Origin: Gammaproteobacteria bacterium 13_2_20CM_66_19
GTDB lineage: Bacteria; Pseudomonadota; Gammaproteobacteria; Steroidobacterales; Steroidobacteraceae
Assembly (NCBI GenBank): GCA_001914695.1
Contig: MNCZ01000049.1
Span: forward strand, 1-35,804
Length of the DNA: 35,804 nucleotides
Direction: 5' to 3'
Shown here: piece after piece, positions 7,958 to 14,405 of the stretch
How positions within the stretch are numbered: position 1 is the stretch's first letter
Layout of the letters: each line of letters opens with the position of its first letter
Notes under the pieces: model-generated
Told to the model about the DNA's origin: nothing
Database searches by the model: none
What the model saw: only the letters and a program-made list of their open reading frames with translations
Position numbers and translations under genes: made by a program

Positions 7958-9034
7958 ATGCGACGAAGCACCTGGAGACGCCCGTCACTCCGTGCTCTAC
8001 TTTCCGCCGTGCGCAGTTGCTCCCCAGTGCTGCTGGTCGCGTGTCTCCTCGGAATCGCCACCGCTGCGGCGCCGGCGGCCGACACGCCGCCGGACCCCGT
8101 GGGCGGCGCACCCGCGCCGCCCACGGCGGCTCCGCCACCCGAGCCGGCGATGATCACGCCCAATCAAGAGGTGCTCAACGAGATCATCGTGGAGACCACC
8201 GAGCCCCAATTCGTGGCTCCGACGCGGCGCGATCGCATCGGCAGGATCTGGGCCCCGGTGCTGATCGACGGCAAGGGCCCCTATCGACTGGTGCTCGACA
8301 CCGGCGCCAATCGCTCGGCGATCACCGCGCACACCGCGCAGCTGATGGGGGTGCTGCCCTCCGGGGACGGCTCTACGGTGGTCACCGGGTTCACCGGCTC
8401 CGCCCGCGTGCCCACCATTCACGTCGATCACATGGAGGTGGGCGAGCTGCTGCTGGGTCCGACCGTTCTGCCCATTCTTAGCGATGTATTCGGCGGCGCC
8501 CAGGGCGTGCTCGGCATCGAGGGACTGACCGGCATGCGCGTCTATGCCGATTTCGGTCGCGACCGGCTCGTGATCGCGCGTTCGCATGGCGAGCGTGCAG
8601 GCCGCGATTTCACCGCGGTGCCGCTGCGTCTCATACGCGGGGGCCTGCTGGTCGCCGACGTGCACGTGGGGTCGGTGCGCGCCAAGGCAATCGTGGACAC
8701 CGGCGCCCAGGGCACGATCGGCAACCTGATGCTGCGCGATGCGCTCATGCGGCATCCGCCGCGCAACGTGGCGCACGAGGACGTCATCGGCGTGACGCTC
8801 GACGTGCAGGGCGGGGACAACATCCCGATGCCCGACATCGACTTCGGTCATCTCACCATCCGCGGCGTGCGCGTCACCTTCGGAGACATGTACCTGTTCC
8901 AGCACTGGAAGCTGACCGATGAGCCCACCCTGACGCTCGGCATGGATCTGCTCGGATCGTTCGACGTGCTGATCATCGATTACAGCCGGCACGAGCTGCA
9001 GATCCGGCTGCGCGGCGCGCAGATGCCGTACTGA
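7958..9034 (+). CDS. exported retropepsin-like aspartic protease with two DTGA motifs
   Basis: 358 residues. An Arg-rich N-terminus followed by the hydrophobic stretch SCSPVLLVACLLGIATAAA, ending before AADTPPD, looks like a signal peptide. A Pro/Ala-rich linker follows. Two aspartic-protease-like segments come next: YRLVLDTGANRSAIT and, about 135 residues later, AKAIVDTGAQGTIGN, each carrying the retropepsin active-site triplet DTG-A. The first is followed by the hydrophobic LGIEGL and the second domain by TLGMDLLG, matching the family's second conserved block. The chosen ATG is at 7958, seven bases after GGTGAG; ATG at 7937 is in frame but has a poor site. Likely a periplasmic protease or peptide-binding protein. 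Convergent with the next gene, two bases apart. Confidence 0.82.
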   Translation: MRRSTWRRPSLRALLSAVRSCSPVLLVACLLGIATAAAPAADTPPDPVGGAPAPPTAAPPPEPAMITPNQEVLNEIIVETTEPQFVAPTRRDRIGRIWAPVLIDGKGPYRLVLDTGANRSAITAHTAQLMGVLPSGDGSTVVTGFTGSARVPTIHVDHMEVGELLLGPTVLPILSDVFGGAQGVLGIEGLTGMRVYADFGRDRLVIARSHGERAGRDFTAVPLRLIRGGLLVADVHVGSVRAKAIVDTGAQGTIGNLMLRDALMRHPPRNVAHEDVIGVTLDVQGGDNIPMPDIDFGHLTIRGVRVTFGDMYLFQHWKLTDEPTLTLGMDLLGSFDVLIIDYSRHELQIRLRGAQMPY

Positions 9035-9036
9035 TC

Positions 9037-9528
9037 CTAGGACGTTCCGCGCCCGCGCTGCCCCATTCGCTGAAACCGCCGCCGCTCGTTCCATTGATGG
9101 CGCGCGTGCAGCCGCTCGGACTGATTGCTCGGCTCGGGCGGCAGCGCCTGCAGCGCGCGCAACGCCGCGGCATGCGCCATGGCGACCGCCGGATCGGTCT
9201 GCAGCAGTGCGCGGTAGTGCTCGAGGAACGGCTGATCGGCCAGCCCGCCACCGCCGGCGAGGAGCTCCCGCGCGTGCGCGCCGATCGCGGCGCTCTCGCT
9301 TTCGGGGAGGTCGTCGGCGTAGGCCAGCGCGTGATCGACGTCGGCGATCAGCCGGTAGAGAGGCTGCAGCCAGGCCCACTCGGGGCTGGTGGTGATCTGG
9401 CGCAGCCGCTCGAGGGGCGAAGCTGGAGGCGCGAAATGGCGCTCTGCCTCGAGCAGCGCTCCGAGCACGCTCTGCAGGGCGGCACTGCTCTCACGAAGAC
9501 GGTCCAGCCATGGACGGTCCGACGACAT
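9037..9528 (-). CDS. uncharacterised 163-residue protein
   Basis: Not recognised. ATG at 9528 follows an AGGA six bases upstream; a longer in-frame form starting at 9588 would run through the palindrome at 9546-9565 and is less likely. The protein appears soluble and helical, with DRPWLDRLRESSAALQ, SPEWAWLQPLYRLIADVDHAL, and an Arg/Gln-rich tail HQWNERRRFQRMGQRGRG. There is no signal peptide. The strong GC3 bias and convergent placement two bases from the protease gene support a real gene. The repeat cluster lies immediately upstream, so its promoter must lie in or beyond the repeats. Confidence 0.65.
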   Translation of the reverse strand: MSSDRPWLDRLRESSAALQSVLGALLEAERHFAPPASPLERLRQITTSPEWAWLQPLYRLIADVDHALAYADDLPESESAAIGAHARELLAGGGGLADQPFLEHYRALLQTDPAVAMAHAAALRALQALPPEPSNQSERLHARHQWNERRRFQRMGQRGRGTS

Positions 9529-9545
9529 GTCCTGCCTCGCGCTCG

Positions 9546-9565
9546 GGGGTGCCCAGGGGCACCCC
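9546..9565. repeat. 20-bp perfect palindrome beside the repeat cluster
   Basis: GGGGTGCC (9546-9553) and GGCACCCC (9558-9565) are perfect inverted arms with a 4-base loop. It ends six bases before the first 78-bp unit and shares the (G)CACCCC terminus of those units, so it may be a remnant of the same family. Confidence 0.55.
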
Positions 9566-9571
9566 GCTAAA

Positions 9572-9649
9572 GCACCCCACGAAATCAAGCATTACCCGAA
9601 CGGCAGGTGACTACCGTCCATCAAGACGCTCGATTTCGTGGGGACCCCG
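9572..9649. repeat. 78-bp palindromic repeat unit, type A
   Basis: Begins GCACCCC and ends GGGGACCCCG. The outer arms CCCCACGAAATC (9575-9586) and GATTTCGTGGGG (9632-9643) are perfect 12-base complements. The core contains an inner stem, ACGG with CCGT, around CAGGTGACTA. Same length and same termini as units B1 and B2 but with different, compensating arm sequence. Core positions shared with B include GGTGA and GACGC. Confidence 0.75.
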
Positions 9650-9706
9650 GCTAGCCTAACCGCTGCCCCGCGGTAGCGCCAGGCACCTGATTTTCCGGGG
9701 ACCCCG
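9650..9706. repeat. left-truncated repeat unit (57 bp)
   Basis: Its right 20 bases, from CTGATTTTCC to ACCCCG, are identical to the right end of B1 and B2, but the matching left arm is missing: the sequence abuts the end of unit A directly. Its core differs from both A and B and holds a short inverted pair, CGCT with AGCG. Reads as a deleted or recombined family member. Confidence 0.6.
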
Positions 9707-9709
9707 CTC

Positions 9710-9787
9710 GCACCCCGGAAAATCAGACATCACGCGAGCTGCGGGTGAGCGCCGCCAGCCAGGACGCCTGATTTTCCGGGGACCCCG
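9710..9787. repeat. 78-bp palindromic repeat unit, type B copy 1
   Basis: Perfect 14-base outer arms CCCCGGAAAATCAG and CTGATTTTCCGGGG. The core folds into a second stem, GCTGCGG with CCG-C-CAGC around GTGAGCG. Followed by the trinucleotide CTC and then copy 2, giving an 81-bp direct-repeat period. Differs from copy 2 at one visible base (gccagcc versus gccaacc). Confidence 0.85.
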
Positions 9788-9790
9788 CTC

Positions 9791-9868
9791 GCACCCCGGA
9801 AAATCAGACATCACGCGAGCTGCGGGTGAGCGCCGCCAACCAGGACGCCTGATTTTCCGGGGACCCCG
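9791..9868. repeat. 78-bp palindromic repeat unit, type B copy 2, overlapping the HAD gene end
   Basis: Nearly identical to copy 1. The minus-strand HAD hydrolase reading frame enters this unit at 9868 and stops at 9804, so about 21 codons of that gene are repeat sequence. Beyond 9868 the sequence is normal HAD coding DNA. Confidence 0.85.
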
Positions 9869-10517
9869 CTTCGGCGAGCTCGCCGATCCTCCCGAGCGTA
9901 ACGTCCGCGGCCCGGTGCTGGTCGAGCTCGCGCGGATCGTGCGCATAGTGCCCCTGACGCACGAAGACCGTGGTGAGCCGCTCGCGCCAGGTGCGCTTCA
10001 TGGCGGCGAGGATGCGCAGCTTGTCGTCGATCATGACGTAGTGGTCCGCGGGAAAGCGCCGCTCGATCGCGTCGAGCATGAGCTCCTTGTGCAGGTAGAT
10101 CAGAACCCGGCCACCCACGGCATCCCAGAGGCCCGCTCGCTGGACCTTGCGCGGCTGAAACACCACGTCGCCGTCGGAGAGGATGATCGTGGTGCCGAGG
10201 CGCGCGCAGCGCTCGAGCGCGGCGAGCGCGCCCGGAAAGAGCCGCTCCCCGAATGGGTAGTCGATCAGGAAGAACGACACGCGCAGCAACAGCGGATCGT
10301 CGAGGTTCTCCAGGCGATAGCGTTGCAGGGCGCCGAGATAGTCGGCGTATCCGAGCTCGGCGCGCAGCTCCTCGAAGATCGCCCAGTAGCGGTCGCGGCT
10401 GGCGCCGCCGAACTCGCGCTGCAGATAGGCGCTGAGATCGGCCTGCACGGCGTCGTTGTCGAGGAGCGTGTTGTCCACGTCGAACAGGAACGCGATCTTC
10501 TTCGATGTCGCCGTCAT
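9804..10517 (-). CDS. HAD-superfamily hydrolase, C-terminus supplied by a repeat unit
   Basis: 237 residues. HAD motif I is FDVDNTLLDND (nucleophile and acid/base Asp), motif II is TIILSDGD, and motif IV is YVMIDDKLRIL. The region between motifs I and II is a helical cap. Likely a phosphatase of small phosphorylated metabolites; the substrate is unknown. The start is ATG at 10517; in-frame codons upstream to 10574 are possible but overlap the control region of the divergent FG-GAP gene. The last ~21 residues (from about GSPENQASW to RSSRDV) are encoded by repeat unit B2, so the ancestral stop was probably near LGRIGELAE. The core fold should be intact because all visible motifs lie upstream of the repeat. 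Confidence 0.87.
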   Translation of the reverse strand: MTATSKKIAFLFDVDNTLLDNDAVQADLSAYLQREFGGASRDRYWAIFEELRAELGYADYLGALQRYRLENLDDPLLLRVSFFLIDYPFGERLFPGALAALERCARLGTTIILSDGDVVFQPRKVQRAGLWDAVGGRVLIYLHKELMLDAIERRFPADHYVMIDDKLRILAAMKRTWRERLTTVFVRQGHYAHDPRELDQHRAADVTLGRIGELAEAGSPENQASWLAALTRSSRDV

Positions 10518-10674
10518 GCGACCGCCCGGTTTCCTCACCCCTTTCGGCAGTGTACGCTCGGGGAACGCAGCCACCCGCGGGACCTGTCAACCCGGCTTAG
10601 GGGGGCGCGTTCTGCGAACACGGGAGGTCCTGCGCGTGCGGCCGTTGCGCGCGCCGGGCACGGAGGTGCAGGGA

Positions 10675-11943
10675 GTGAACAGCGAGTCTTTGTTGAGATC
10701 TCTCTACGGCCGAGCGGCGGTCCGGCCGCTGGCAGTCGGCGGCGTGACGGCATTGCTCGGTACGCTCCTGAGCTGCGGCTACGGCTCCGGCTATAGCATC
10801 CAGACCGTCAGCGTCCCGAACTCCATCGCGGTCGCGGATGTCAGCGGCGACGGCGTTCCGGACTTGCTGGTCGCCACGACCTCCTATCAGGGTAATCCCA
10901 CGAACCCGGGCTTCGCGAACGTCATTCTCGACAACAAGACAACCGCCGGCACGTTTCAGAAGGGGGTGCCGTACCCGACGACCGGAACCAACCCCTCGAG
11001 CATTGCGGTCGCGGACCTGACGCGCTCCGGATCGCTCGACCTTGTGATCGCGAACTACGCCTCCGGCAGCGTCTCGGTCTTCATGCACGGCTCCACCCCG
11101 GGCAGCTACATGCCCGCGGTCACCGTGACGACCGGCGGGCTTCCGAACCAGGTCGTGATCGCCGACGTGAATCTCGATGGACACCCGGACCTGGTCCTCG
11201 CCGACGCGAGCGCCAGCGGCAACGCCATCGTCCTGCTCCAGGATCCCGCCAACCCCGGGCAGTTCCTCGCGCCGGCCCTGCTCTCGACCGGCAGCACCAG
11301 CGCCCCATCGGTCGCCGTCGCCGACCTGAACGGCGACGGCAAGCCGGACGTCGTGGCCGCGACCTCGGATGCGAGCGGCAACAACGGCGCCGTTTACGTC
11401 TTCTACCAGAGCGCCACGAGTCCCGGGAGTTTTCTCGCGGCGAGGGTTTTTCCCGCCGGCGCGCAGCCGCAGGCGGTCAGGACCGCGGATGTGAACGGTG
11501 ACGGTCTTCCGGACATCGTGGTGGCGAACTTCGGTCCCGGTGCGGACGGCACCGGATCAGCGGGTGTCTCCGTGCTGCTGCAGGATGCGGCGAATCCCGG
11601 GAGCTTCCTCGCACCGGTGACCTACGCAAGCCAAGCCCGGGCCATTGACGTCGCGGTCGGCGACTTGAACGGCGATGGGAAGCCCGACCTCGTGGTCGCG
11701 AATCTCGGGCCCGCGCCGACCGGCAGCGTGTCGGTCCTGCTGCAGGATGCGGCGCAGCCGGGCGTGTTTCTCTCGGCCACGAGTTACGCCGGTTTTGGCC
11801 AGCCGCTCTCGGTCACTATTGCCGATTTGAACGGTGACGGACATCCCGACATCGCGGTGGCCGACAGCACCAGCGCGACGATCATGCTGCAGAACGCAAC
11901 CGCGCCGGGAACGTTTGCGGCCGCCACGCAAGTCGGAAATTAG
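10675..11943 (+). CDS. FG-GAP/VCBS repeat lipoprotein, probable seven-bladed propeller
   Basis: 422 residues. GTG at 10675 lies seven bases after GGAGGT, which decides the start over longer in-frame options. The N-terminal hydrophobic segment VTALLGTLLSCGYGSG has a lipobox ending in Cys, so it is predicted to be lipid-anchored. Seven calcium-loop repeats of the form ADxNGDGxPDxVVA follow: VADVSGDGVPDLLVA, VADLTRSGSLDLVIA, IADVNLDGHPDLVLA, VADLNGDGKPDVVAA, TADVNGDGLPDIVVA, VGDLNGDGKPDLVVA, IADLNGDGHPDIAVA. This fits an FG-GAP/integrin-alpha-like beta-propeller binding Ca2+ in each blade; the second blade has lost most Asp ligands. Function is probably surface adhesion or ligand binding. Convergent with the next gene, ten bases apart. 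Confidence 0.88.
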   Translation: MNSESLLRSLYGRAAVRPLAVGGVTALLGTLLSCGYGSGYSIQTVSVPNSIAVADVSGDGVPDLLVATTSYQGNPTNPGFANVILDNKTTAGTFQKGVPYPTTGTNPSSIAVADLTRSGSLDLVIANYASGSVSVFMHGSTPGSYMPAVTVTTGGLPNQVVIADVNLDGHPDLVLADASASGNAIVLLQDPANPGQFLAPALLSTGSTSAPSVAVADLNGDGKPDVVAATSDASGNNGAVYVFYQSATSPGSFLAARVFPAGAQPQAVRTADVNGDGLPDIVVANFGPGADGTGSAGVSVLLQDAANPGSFLAPVTYASQARAIDVAVGDLNGDGKPDLVVANLGPAPTGSVSVLLQDAAQPGVFLSATSYAGFGQPLSVTIADLNGDGHPDIAVADSTSATIMLQNATAPGTFAAATQVGN

Positions 11944-11953
11944 GAAGTCAGCG

Positions 11954-12853
11954 TCAGCGTGCGCTGTAGCCGCGCGCATCCAGACAGGCAATCATGGCGC
12001 GGCGATAGTCCGCGGCGCTTCCCGATGACTGCCCGGACGTGCGGGTGGGATCGAAGCCCGTCTGGCTCACCGCCCAGCTGTGACACTCGTAGCGGTCCTG
12101 CTGGGTCTGCGCATCGCTCTGGCCGTTGCGCGGATAGAGATACACGTCCGCGCCGCTTCCGCCGTCGCCGTACCCGGACGAGGAGTCGCTCGCGTTACTA
12201 CCGGCCACGGGCGGCGGATCCGTGACGACGTAGCCGTAATCGGCCGGGCTCCACGTGTAATAGAGGTTATTCCAGTAGTAGTACGGGATTCCGCCCCACC
12301 AGAACGTCGCGTAGCCGTAGGGAAGCACGGGCAGGAACCACGCAAAGCCCGGGTTGAACCACACCTGCGGCCAGAAGCCCCCGCGCCAGTAGCCGCCGCC
12401 CCAGCCACGCCACCCGTTCCAGCCGCCCGAGCCGGGCGCGAAGCGACCCGCACTGTGGTTGGCGCTCATGGTCGGGAAGCCCCCGTGCACGGGAGCGTGC
12501 GCGGCGGCGCCGGTGGCGGCTCCCGCAAAATGAGGCGCGGAGTAATGGCCTCCGCTCCCGGCGAAGTGCCCGCCCGCGACGCCTGCGTAATGGCCTCCGC
12601 CGCCGCTGCCCGTCACGTGTCCGCCGCCGAAGAACTGGCCGCCGCCGGAGTGGCCACCCCCGATGTGGCCGCCGCCACCCCCGATGTGGCCGCCGCCATG
12701 CCCGCCACCCCCGAAATGGCCGCCGCCTCCGAAATGACCACCGCCGCCTCCGGAATGGCCGTCCGCAAACGTGATGACCGGCGAGCCGGCTACGGCCACC
12801 CCGAGCAGCAGGGCTGCCCAGATCCGAATCCGTCGCGTGTTCGCCGTATTCAC
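11954..12853 (-). CDS. exported Gly/His-rich protein
   Basis: 299 residues. Signal peptide about residues 1-30 (IRIWAALLLGVAVAGSPVITFADG). Residues ~31-110 are a low-complexity array of GGGGHFGGGGH-type units with regularly placed His. A Trp/Tyr/Pro-rich middle follows (WNGWRGWGGGYWRGGFWP; FWWGGIPYYYWNNLYYTW). The C-terminal ~50 residues hold QDRYECHSWAVSQTGFDPT and YRRAMIACLDARGYS, a Cys/Trp-containing domain I associate with glycine-zipper-like envelope proteins of proteobacteria. The start is GTG at 12853, six bases after GGTGA. The His array might bind metal ions, but this is inference. A candidate promoter lies at 12904-12933. Confidence 0.8.
   Translation of the reverse strand: MNTANTRRIRIWAALLLGVAVAGSPVITFADGHSGGGGGHFGGGGHFGGGGHGGGHIGGGGGHIGGGHSGGGQFFGGGHVTGSGGGGHYAGVAGGHFAGSGGHYSAPHFAGAATGAAAHAPVHGGFPTMSANHSAGRFAPGSGGWNGWRGWGGGYWRGGFWPQVWFNPGFAWFLPVLPYGYATFWWGGIPYYYWNNLYYTWSPADYGYVVTDPPPVAGSNASDSSSGYGDGGSGADVYLYPRNGQSDAQTQQDRYECHSWAVSQTGFDPTRTSGQSSGSAADYRRAMIACLDARGYSAR
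12600..12770. repeat. Gly/His-coding low-complexity repeat tract
   Basis: Short imperfect repeats of the type ccgatgtggccgccgcc and gaaatggccgccgcc inside the 11954-12853 gene, encoding its GGGGH units on the minus strand. Likely variable in length between strains. Confidence 0.6.
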
Positions 12854-12903
12854 AGCTCATCACCCCGTCGTGCCGCCGCGATCTCGAGGACCCCGGCACT
12901 GGA

Positions 12904-12933
12904 ATTAGACGCCCCGCGGGCGCTGGTGTTCAA
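12904..12933 (-). promoter_or_regulatory. candidate promoter of the Gly/His-rich gene
   Basis: Minus strand reads TTGAAC (12933-12928), an 18-base spacer, then TCTAAT (12909-12904). The start of transcription would lie near 12897, leaving about 45 bases to the GTG at 12853. Five of six bases match at -10 and four of six at -35. Confidence 0.4.
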
Positions 12934-13010
12934 GGAGACGGACATTAAAACGCGGTAACCAGCCGGGGCGTTGACCGCCCTCGTGCGAACGATGGGAGCC
13001 CGCTGCTTTT

Positions 13011-13024
13011 CCCCGGAAATTCAG
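13011..13024. repeat. possible isolated half-copy of the 78-bp repeat
   Basis: The 14-mer CCCCGGAAATTCAG matches the left arm of repeat type B at 13 of 14 bases. No right arm appears at the expected distance. It lies in the 254-base gap 12854-13107, downstream of the outer-membrane protein gene; the rest of that gap holds only the promoter at 12904-12933 and GC-rich inverted stretches near 13070-13100. Confidence 0.3.
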
Positions 13025-13107
13025 CGATCTGCGCGGGCGGCAGCTTATGTTCCGTTTCAGCGGTGGCGCGCGGCGCCGTTCCCGCGCGCGCCGCGCGCAC
13101 TCGAAGC

Positions 13108-14124
13108 TCAGTACACCATGTTCAGGGCGAGGGCGGGCGTCACGCTCGAGGTGGTGTTGCGGCCCGCGGCGAACAGGCGCACCCCGAGCAGCACGCCGAT
13201 CCGGCTGCTGAAGTTGTATTCGATCGCGGGGGCGAGCTGCAGCGCGTAGAGGGAAGCGGAATCGGCGCTGAATCTGCCGCCGCCGGACCCGCCGGCGGGC
13301 GGCGCTACCTCACCGCGCACGAGCGTGTCGCCCTGGTGTTCATACACGACGTCGAGCGCCAGCACCCAGTTGCGCGTGACGCTGTACTCCGCGGCCGCAT
13401 CCGCGGTGAAGGAATTGCCGGGATAGGCGCGGCCGCTGAATCCGACCGGCGTCCCGTAGACGCTCGCATCGTGCAGGCCGACCGATGAGGACAGCGAGTA
13501 AGTGAGATCGAGCCGCACCCGCAGGATCCGCCCGTTGGGCATCCACAGGTAGTCCTGCGAATAGACCGAGAGAGCCGTCGTGTACGCTCCGCCTCCGAAG
13601 CCGTCGCTCGCACGGGAAAGGCGCTGGTAGCGTCCGGTGGGCAGCGTCTCGTCGAGCACCACCGCGATCGCCGGAGTGCGGTGACCATCCTCGAAGCGCG
13701 TCACGCCGAAACCGGCCTGCAGTGTCAGGTCGCCGACGCCCGGGTGCGAGCTGTTGGCCGCGCCGGCAGGCTCGTTGAAGACGAAGCGCGGAATCATGCC
13801 GACGGTCACCCTGTCGGTCACGCCGTACAACATGTAGGTGAGCGAGCCGATGTCGTGCTCGCCCGGGGCCGGCTGCCGCGTCCCGTTGGCGTCGAAGCGG
13901 CCGTCGCTCATGACGTCGAAGAGGTACGGCTCGATCAGCATGTGTCCCGAGGGCAAGGTCGCAGCCGACGGCGCGAGCATCGGTCCCGTCCACCAGGCGT
14001 CCTCGCGGGACTGATCCCGCGCGTGCACCGCGCCCGCCACAGCGCCTGCCAACACCGTGAGTGCGCCTGCGAGGCCGTGTGCGATGCGCGCTGCGCGCGC
14101 TGTTCCGTATCGTTCTCCCCTCAT
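13108..14124 (-). CDS. predicted outer-membrane beta-barrel protein (MetA-pathway/transporter-like)
   Basis: 338 residues. Signal peptide about residues 1-36 (GLAGALTVLAGAVAGAVHA). The mature part shows alternating amphipathic strands with Gly/aromatic turns and the N-terminal signature LPSGHMLIEPYLF. GSLTYMLYGVTDRVTVGMIP and a C-terminal strand ending LALNMVY with a terminal aromatic residue fit a beta-barrel. It resembles the 'putative MetA-pathway of phenol degradation' outer-membrane family, whose members are poorly characterised. ATG at 14124 is preceded by GGGAG with a 5-base spacer; in-frame codons further upstream run through the intergenic CRP-like site and are rejected. Divergent from the small exported protein gene at 14406. 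Confidence 0.8.
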   Translation of the reverse strand: MRGERYGTARAARIAHGLAGALTVLAGAVAGAVHARDQSREDAWWTGPMLAPSAATLPSGHMLIEPYLFDVMSDGRFDANGTRQPAPGEHDIGSLTYMLYGVTDRVTVGMIPRFVFNEPAGAANSSHPGVGDLTLQAGFGVTRFEDGHRTPAIAVVLDETLPTGRYQRLSRASDGFGGGAYTTALSVYSQDYLWMPNGRILRVRLDLTYSLSSSVGLHDASVYGTPVGFSGRAYPGNSFTADAAAEYSVTRNWVLALDVVYEHQGDTLVRGEVAPPAGGSGGGRFSADSASLYALQLAPAIEYNFSSRIGVLLGVRLFAAGRNTTSSVTPALALNMVY

Positions 14125-14259
14125 TTCGCTCCCGCTCCGGTGCGGCCCTGCCTCCGTTGAGTCGCTGCGCGCATGATCGGTGCCGCGCGCCCCGCGCGCA
14201 CTCCGTTTCCTGCTCTTTCGCGATTCCCTTCCGGACCCGTGCGCGCCGCTCCGCGCTGC

Positions 14260-14273
14260 GTGACACACGTCAC
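14260..14273. promoter_or_regulatory. CRP/FNR-family-like dyad between divergent genes
   Basis: GTGAC (14260-14264) and GTCAC (14269-14273) form a perfect inverted repeat; with flanks it reads CGTGA-N6-TCACA, one mismatch from the CRP core TGTGA-N6-TCACA. It is about 135 bases from both the ATG at 14124 and the ATG at 14406, so it could serve either gene. Regulator identity is inference. Confidence 0.4.
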
Positions 14274-14344
14274 AGTCGGGACCGCATTAACTTTCCGTCA
14301 CGATCGTCAGCACTCCCGAACCTGCGACGTTGTTAACGCCCAGA

Positions 14345-14362
14345 AGCCGGATGGTTCCGGCT
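14345..14362 (+). other. 7-bp leader hairpin upstream of the small exported gene
   Basis: AGCCGGA and TCCGGCT are perfect complements around the tetraloop TGGT. There is no following T-run, so it is not an intrinsic terminator. It may stabilise the 5' leader of the 14406 gene. Confidence 0.35.
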
Positions 14363-14405
14363 CAATACCGACCGCACAGACCAACCGTTTCAGGAGGAGA
14401 AGTGC

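Noticed and set aside
9572-9868. Integron attC sites or a CRISPR array
   Set aside because: No GTTRRRY/RYYYAAC core sites and no integrase; units are 78 bp palindromes with only 3-bp separators in the B pair, not short repeats with unique spacers.
9710-9868. Type B units as intrinsic terminators
   Set aside because: The arms are separated by about 44 bases and no T-run follows on either strand, so a simple Rho-independent terminator is unlikely.
9656-9946. Minus-strand ORF with a 27-residue tandem repeat (RGPRKIRRPGWRRSP-like)
   Set aside because: It is the 81-bp DNA repeat read in another frame and overlaps the HAD gene out of frame; no independent ribosome site was seen.
12080-12958. Plus-strand ORF of 292 codons opposite the Gly/His-rich gene
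   Set aside because: Composition reflects the antisense of Gly-rich codons (Ala/Pro/Val strings); the minus-strand frame has a signal peptide, ribosome site and a recognisable C-terminal domain.
13060-13107. GC-rich inverted stretch (gcgcgcggcgcc...) as a terminator for the outer-membrane protein gene
   Set aside because: Dense GC self-complementarity is expected at this base composition and there is no T-run on the minus strand.
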